Assembly: GCA_028287505.1 (NCBI GenBank)
Contig: JAQBPN010000006.1
Location: 1 to 64,000 of the forward strand
Source: Fibrobacterota bacterium
GTDB lineage: Bacteria > Fibrobacterota > Fibrobacteria > UBA11236
Direction: 5' to 3'
DNA: 64,000 nucleotides
Part shown: positions 59,921 to 64,000 of the stretch, one piece after another
Layout: the number at the start of each line of letters is the position of its first letter
How positions within the stretch are numbered: the first letter of the stretch is position 1
Notes under the pieces: model-generated
Databases searched by the model: none
What the model was told of the DNA's origin: nothing
The model's input: the letters and a program-made list of their open reading frames with translations, nothing else
Position numbers and translations under genes: made by a program

Positions 59921-62599
59921 TCAGTACCGATAGCTGAGACCAAGGAACAAGATGGGAATCGGGTAATTCGCGTCGAAGAACTTCCACTGCTCCGTCTTCT
60001 GGTCCATCATGATGAAATTCGGGGTGTTGAATGCATTCCAGATTTCCATGTAGGAGGTCATGGGATGGCCGAAGACCGGGAACTCTTTGGACAGGCGGAT
60101 GTCCCAGCGGCTGTAGGGCGCGTAGCGGGAGGAGTTGCGGGGAGCCACGTAGAACAGGGTGTCGCCGCCGACGGTGGCGCCGGGGAGGTCCGGGAATTTG
60201 AAATCCGTATAGGGCAGGCCGGCGGCGAAGCGGCCGCGGAGGGAGAGTTCGTAATTGCTGGGCATGTGGAAATAGTTGACCCAGTTGAAGGCCCAGGGGC
60301 GATGGTAGCGGAAGTCGTACATGCTTTCGCCGGGCAGATCCCGGCGCTTGGAATAGCCGGCTTCGGCGGAGACCCAGCCGCTCCAGAATTTGGCGGGGTC
60401 GTAGAAAAAGGAGACCTCGCCGCCGGCGGCCTTGCCGATGCCCAGGTTCTGGTAGTCGAGTTTTTTTTCCCCGAAGCGGTCCAGGATGGCCTGGCGGACG
60501 GCGGGATCCAAATTGTTGAACTCGCTGCTGTCCATGTTTATGGCGCCGTCCCTGAAGTTGATCCGGCCGGTGTTCTGGATGATGGGAACCACCAGGTCGT
60601 AATAGTTCTTCTGGTAAATCTGCGTTTCCATGCGGTAGCTCTTGGAGAAATAGTGCGTCCATTCCGCATTCATGTGGAACGCCTTTTCCGGGCGCAGAGC
60701 CGGATTCACGTCCCGCAGGTTGAAGGGGAAATCGGACTGCGAGTACAGGCCGCTGGCCAGCGTGAGTTCATCCTTTTCCCCCAGGTTCTGGAAATAGGCG
60801 AACCGCGGGCTCAGGAAGGCGTCTCCGGACCAGGTGTCCACTTCCGAGCGGAAGCCGAAGGTGATCCTGTGCCTATCGTCCAGGCTCCAGGAATCGGATG
60901 CATACCCGCCCACGAAGGAACCGGATTGCTTGCCGTTATAGTCGAATCGGATCAGATCGGGCAGGGACGTAAGATAATCCACTCCGCCGTCCGCGCCGGG
61001 ATCCCCGCTGCGGATGGTGGTGCCGGCCGGATCCAGATAGCCCAGCGCATCGGTAGCGTCCACGCTGCCGTTGACGATGATCTCGTAGATGGTGCGCTCC
61101 AGGCGGGTTTCGAAATCGAAAGTGCGGATGGATTGGAAGAGCCCCAGCTTGACCAGATGGTTTTGCGCGGCCTGCCATTTGGCGTTCACGTTCCAGTCGT
61201 AGGCCTCCTTGCCCAGCTTGAGATAGCGCACGCTGCGGCCGAAAGTGCGGTAGCCGGCATAGCTTCCGTTGGGGGCGATGGAATCGTGCCAGGTCTCATC
61301 GTCGGAGAATTTCACGTGCCAGTCCTGGCGCTGGTAGGCCAGGCTCTGGTCCACGTCCCATTTCTCGTTCGGGCGCCAGTGGAAATGGAGGCCATGCACC
61401 TGGTTGTCCACGGACACGTTGGCCACCGTGTCCAACCCCTGGCGCTGGGTCCACGTGCCGACGGGAGCGCCATTATCGGAGTTGTTGCTGAACCAGCGCC
61501 GGGACACCTCCCGGCCGTTTTCGTAGTAGCGGGTCTTGGCGCTGCGGGAATGGAAACCGTCCGTGGAAATGAGGCCGGCGTAATCCATCTTGACCTGGTC
61601 GTTGAGGTCGTAGGCCAGGCCGAACTGCAGGTCGCGGAAATTGGGGAGCTCCAGGTAGCGGCGGAAGTCCTGCTTCTGGGCCGAGAAAGCGCTGTCGCTT
61701 TGCACCAGATCGGCCAGGTCCCAGGCGCGGTTCACCACCCAATCGTACCAGAAAGCCTGGTAGGAAAAGGAGGCGGCCAGCTTGTTCTTGAGAATGGGGA
61801 CGCCCACGTAGGTGCTGCCGCGCAGGAGGGAGAGGTCCGCCGCAAGCCTGAGGCTGTCCATGGGCGCCGGGCGCGATTCCATGAACAGGGCCGCGGACAG
61901 GGCGTTGCCGGCCTCGACGGGAAAGCCGCCGCTGTACAGGGTCATGCTCTCCAGGGATTCGGTATTGAAGATGGAGTAGATGGTGCCGAAGTGATACGGC
62001 TGCAACAAGGGCACGCCGTCCCAGAGGATCTGGGTTTCCTCCGCCTTGCCTCCGCGCACGAAGGGCCGCACGCTGAGATCGTTCTGGTTGGTGACGCCGG
62101 GCAGGGTGCTCAGCACTTTCAACGGATCGCCCTGGGACGCGGCCACGCGCTGGATGTCCTGGCGGGAAAGGCGGATGCGGCTGACTTCCTTTTCGCGATG
62201 GACCTTGGCGGCGCGGGCTTTCACGGATTTCTCCCGCAGCTCCAGGGCGGAGGTGTCGCGCGCGGCGGCGGAATCCAGGGAGGCTTTTTCCCGGGCGGCG
62301 GTGCGGGCCGAATCGGTCGGAGATATGTGAGAGGTCGAATCCGCCGCGGCCGCGGCGCCCGCGGAATCCTTGGGAATGTCTTTGTCCATCGTGTCCGCCG
62401 GATCCACGCCGTAGGTGGGCACCGAATCGTATACCGGATCAACGGTTTTCGCGCGGGCCGAATCGGCGGGGGCAGCCGACGTCGCGGAAGCTGTCCGCGC
62501 CGGTGCGGCCGAGGCCGCGAGAACCGGGGTTTGCGCCAGGGCGGCGGCCAGGAACAATGCGGCGGCGGGCAAGGCCTGGCGGGCGCGGCGGAGGCCCAT
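59921..62599 (-). CDS. TonB-dependent outer membrane receptor
   Basis: An 892-residue protein with a signal peptide and a long Ala/Ser/Asp-rich linker (about residues 30-120). The plug domain follows (RIRLSRQDIQRVAASQGDPLKVLSTLPGVTNQNDLSVRPFVRGGKAEETQILWDGVPL), then a 22-strand-type barrel ending in Tyr (FLGLSYRY). It takes up a large or scarce substrate using TonB energy; the substrate cannot be read from sequence. The ATG at 62599 overlaps the TGA of the upstream lipoprotein gene (TGATG), so translation is coupled. The frame is open much further upstream but only as a shadow of that gene. Confidence 0.88.
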   Translation of the reverse strand: MGLRRARQALPAAALFLAAALAQTPVLAASAAPARTASATSAAPADSARAKTVDPVYDSVPTYGVDPADTMDKDIPKDSAGAAAAADSTSHISPTDSARTAAREKASLDSAAARDTSALELREKSVKARAAKVHREKEVSRIRLSRQDIQRVAASQGDPLKVLSTLPGVTNQNDLSVRPFVRGGKAEETQILWDGVPLLQPYHFGTIYSIFNTESLESMTLYSGGFPVEAGNALSAALFMESRPAPMDSLRLAADLSLLRGSTYVGVPILKNKLAASFSYQAFWYDWVVNRAWDLADLVQSDSAFSAQKQDFRRYLELPNFRDLQFGLAYDLNDQVKMDYAGLISTDGFHSRSAKTRYYENGREVSRRWFSNNSDNGAPVGTWTQRQGLDTVANVSVDNQVHGLHFHWRPNEKWDVDQSLAYQRQDWHVKFSDDETWHDSIAPNGSYAGYRTFGRSVRYLKLGKEAYDWNVNAKWQAAQNHLVKLGLFQSIRTFDFETRLERTIYEIIVNGSVDATDALGYLDPAGTTIRSGDPGADGGVDYLTSLPDLIRFDYNGKQSGSFVGGYASDSWSLDDRHRITFGFRSEVDTWSGDAFLSPRFAYFQNLGEKDELTLASGLYSQSDFPFNLRDVNPALRPEKAFHMNAEWTHYFSKSYRMETQIYQKNYYDLVVPIIQNTGRINFRDGAINMDSSEFNNLDPAVRQAILDRFGEKKLDYQNLGIGKAAGGEVSFFYDPAKFWSGWVSAEAGYSKRRDLPGESMYDFRYHRPWAFNWVNYFHMPSNYELSLRGRFAAGLPYTDFKFPDLPGATVGGDTLFYVAPRNSSRYAPYSRWDIRLSKEFPVFGHPMTSYMEIWNAFNTPNFIMMDQKTEQWKFFDANYPIPILFLGLSYRY

Positions 62600-63432
62600 C
62601 AGAAATTCCATCCGAACCCCAGATTGAAATTCACCAGCACGGGTTCCAGCCTGTCCGAAGCGATGGTGACGAAAGGCGAGACCACCGGAAAGGTGAAGTT
62701 GACCTGGGGCGTGAAATAATCCGGGATGATGACCCAATCCGGCATCTTTACGTAAAGGCCCAAGGCGGCCTGATGGATGGTGCGCCGATGGGAGGTGAAT
62801 TTCCAGGTGTTGAAAGAGGAATCCAGATCGCCGGGCTGGGTAGCCAGATACGTGAAGCGATAGCTGCCGTACAGGGCATGCGCCCCCAGGTTGCGGGAGG
62901 CGGCGTATTCCGCGAAATAGGAATTGTCCGCCCACATGCCCACGCCCCAGCCGGCGGACAGGGAATGCTGGGCCTTGAACCTTTTGGCCATAGGCAGTCC
63001 CAGCTTGAGATCGAACTCCACCGTGCCGGGATTGGTGGGGGCTTCGATTAGCCAGCCCATTTCCACGCCGGTGAAAGGACCCCAGGGGCCGCGCACGCCC
63101 AGGCGGTAGCTGAGGCTGAATTTGGGAATGGTCTGGGATTCGATGACCGGGGCCACGGTGGCCGTGTCCGATTCGGAGAAGCGGGATCCGGGATAGCAGC
63201 GGGTGACCTGGTAGGCGTCGTGGGACCGGTAATAGCCATCCGGGCAGCCTTCCGAATAGAGCTTTTCCCGGCCCAGGCCGAAGGTCACGGCGGTTTTTCC
63301 CGGTTCCAGCAGGCGCCCGGAGTTGAAATGGTGGGTGGTGTACAGGCACCCGGTCAGCAAGAACGCGGCGAATGCGAGCGAGGCGCGCCCGGCGGTGGCG
63401 GACCCTGGGGCTTTCCCGACGTCATTGCTCAC
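62599..63432 (-). CDS. Lipoprotein with beta-barrel-like sequence, partner of the TonB receptor
   Basis: A 277-residue protein with lipobox F-L-L-T-G-C (Cys near residue 29) and a mature part of alternating strands (TAVTFGLGREKLY, KFSLSYRLGVRGPWGPFTGVEMGW, VLVNFNLGFGWNF at the end). The C-terminal Phe fits an outer-membrane protein, so the lipobox could be fortuitous. It is the first gene of an operon with the TonB-dependent receptor and is coupled to it by a one-base stop/start overlap. No known family recognised. It may help the receptor in uptake or be an assembly partner. Confidence 0.6.
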   Translation of the reverse strand: MSNDVGKAPGSATAGRASLAFAAFLLTGCLYTTHHFNSGRLLEPGKTAVTFGLGREKLYSEGCPDGYYRSHDAYQVTRCYPGSRFSESDTATVAPVIESQTIPKFSLSYRLGVRGPWGPFTGVEMGWLIEAPTNPGTVEFDLKLGLPMAKRFKAQHSLSAGWGVGMWADNSYFAEYAASRNLGAHALYGSYRFTYLATQPGDLDSSFNTWKFTSHRRTIHQAALGLYVKMPDWVIIPDYFTPQVNFTFPVVSPFVTIASDRLEPVLVNFNLGFGWNF

Positions 63433-63581
63433 GAATTGGGTCCATTGGCTGAAGACTCAGGCGATCGGTGTGGGGAGAACGGAAAATACATATCTTCCCC
63501 GCTCGGGCACGCCCAGGATGCCTTCCGCCTGCTAAACGATTGGATGAGGTCGATCTGCTACCGAAAACTAACTTTACGGCC

Positions 63582-64000
63582 ATGAGCGACCCAACCAGAG
63601 CGGGACGGGCGGATGACCGTCGCTTCCGCTCCCGCCTCGCGGCCTTCGGCCTGCTGTCGGCCCTGATTGTTTTCGGCTGCACCCAAAACCGGATCCGTCC
63701 CTTGACCGGCCCCGCGCCTACCGTCCCTTACCGCTCCGTCGAGGCCCACGGTGATCATTGGCTGCATGGTGACAGTCTTTGGGCGCTGCGATCCGATCCC
63801 GCGGCCGCCCACCGGAGCCTGAAAGAATATCGCAAGGCGGTCAAAAACCAGAAAACGGTTCCGGAGCTGTTCGCGCGCCTTTCCCATGCCTGCTATTTCG
63901 CGGCCTCTCTCGAGCCTTCCATAGAGAAACGGAACGAGCTTTTCCGGGAAGGCCAGGATGCCGCCGAAAATGGCATGCTCTTGCATCCGGGGTATCGGAA
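63582..64000 (+). CDS. Lipoprotein, TRAP-transporter TatT-like (partial, runs off the window)
   Basis: An open frame from ATG at 63582 to the window end (about 139 residues seen). The lipobox region ALIVFGC places Cys at residue 33. The following sequence (HWLHGDSLWALRSDPAAAHRSLKEYRKAV, ELFARLSHACYFAASLEPS, EGQDAAENGMLLHPGYR) fits the helical repeats of TatT-type TRAP-associated proteins. It is divergent from the receptor operon across about 150 bases. The call rests on the N-terminal part only. Confidence 0.6.
   Translation, partial: MSDPTRAGRADDRRFRSRLAAFGLLSALIVFGCTQNRIRPLTGPAPTVPYRSVEAHGDHWLHGDSLWALRSDPAAAHRSLKEYRKAVKNQKTVPELFARLSHACYFAASLEPSIEKRNELFREGQDAAENGMLLHPGYR

Noticed and set aside
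60065-62719. 884-codon plus-strand frame opposite the TonB receptor
   Set aside because: Antisense shadow; the receptor on the minus strand has all family features.
1-64000. CRISPR array, rRNA genes, complete insertion sequences
   Set aside because: No regularly spaced short direct repeats, no rRNA sequence and no transposase gene were seen on either strand.

Overview
The window looks like the chromosome of a Gram-negative member of the Fibrobacterota or a close relative. The evidence is a Fibrobacter-major-paralogous-type (FISUMP) domain protein, a TIGR02147-family regulator paired with a lipoprotein, many secreted polysaccharide- and protein-degrading enzymes that share a C-terminal sorting-like domain, several lipobox proteins, a TonB-dependent receptor, and KdsB (lipopolysaccharide Kdo pathway). 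The core sequence is clearly GC-rich. The stretch from about 15.1 to 43.5 kb is mostly much more AT-rich, apart from one host-like lipoprotein gene at 21.2-22.0 kb, and carries defence-type genes.

Layout. 0-15.1 kb: a membrane-anchored MutS-family ATPase, a FISUMP protein, a GH18 glycosidase, a large CBM/CARDB/beta-helix glycosidase (GH87-like), a remnant of a Tae4-type amidase, a TIGR02147 regulator coupled to a leucine-rich-repeat lipoprotein, a C25 (gingipain-type) protease and a divergent subtilase. 15.1-43.5 kb: an accessory island with a winged-helix protein, an anti-phage dCTP deaminase with an overlapping 59-codon gene, a HELGH protein plus a HEAT-like partner, an orphan AbiEi antitoxin with a palindromic operator candidate, a seven-gene operon resembling DNA phosphorothioation systems (DUF4007, AAA+ ATPase, PAPS-reductase-like protein, DptF-like, unknown, DptH-like, cysteine desulfurase), and a convergent two-gene operon made of a double-GHKL histidine kinase and a receiver protein with a long insertion. 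A tRNA-Arg 3'-half remnant sits at the right edge of the AT-rich DNA.

43.5-64 kb returns to GC-rich core sequence: a REC-GAF-degenerate HD-GYP regulator, pyrG, a possible structured RNA, gatC-kdsB, a repeat-rich gap, envelope proteins (beta-barrel, YCF48-type propeller, lipoprotein, DUF2341/LamG protein), a solitary Phd-type antitoxin, a UvrD/PcrA helicase, a repeat-rich gap holding a tyrosine-recombinase fragment without its catalytic domain, a TonB-dependent receptor operon, and the start of a TatT-like lipoprotein at the right edge.

How the parts may work together. The phosphorothioation-like operon has sulfur-handling enzymes (cysteine desulfurase, PP-loop reductase-like protein) and large ATPases, one with a candidate PD-(D/E)XK nuclease site, but no DndB, DndD or DndE was recognised. 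The kinase/receiver pair ends 5 bp from the end of that operon and may regulate it or be a separate defence module. All functional statements rest on reading motifs by eye; no database search was run.
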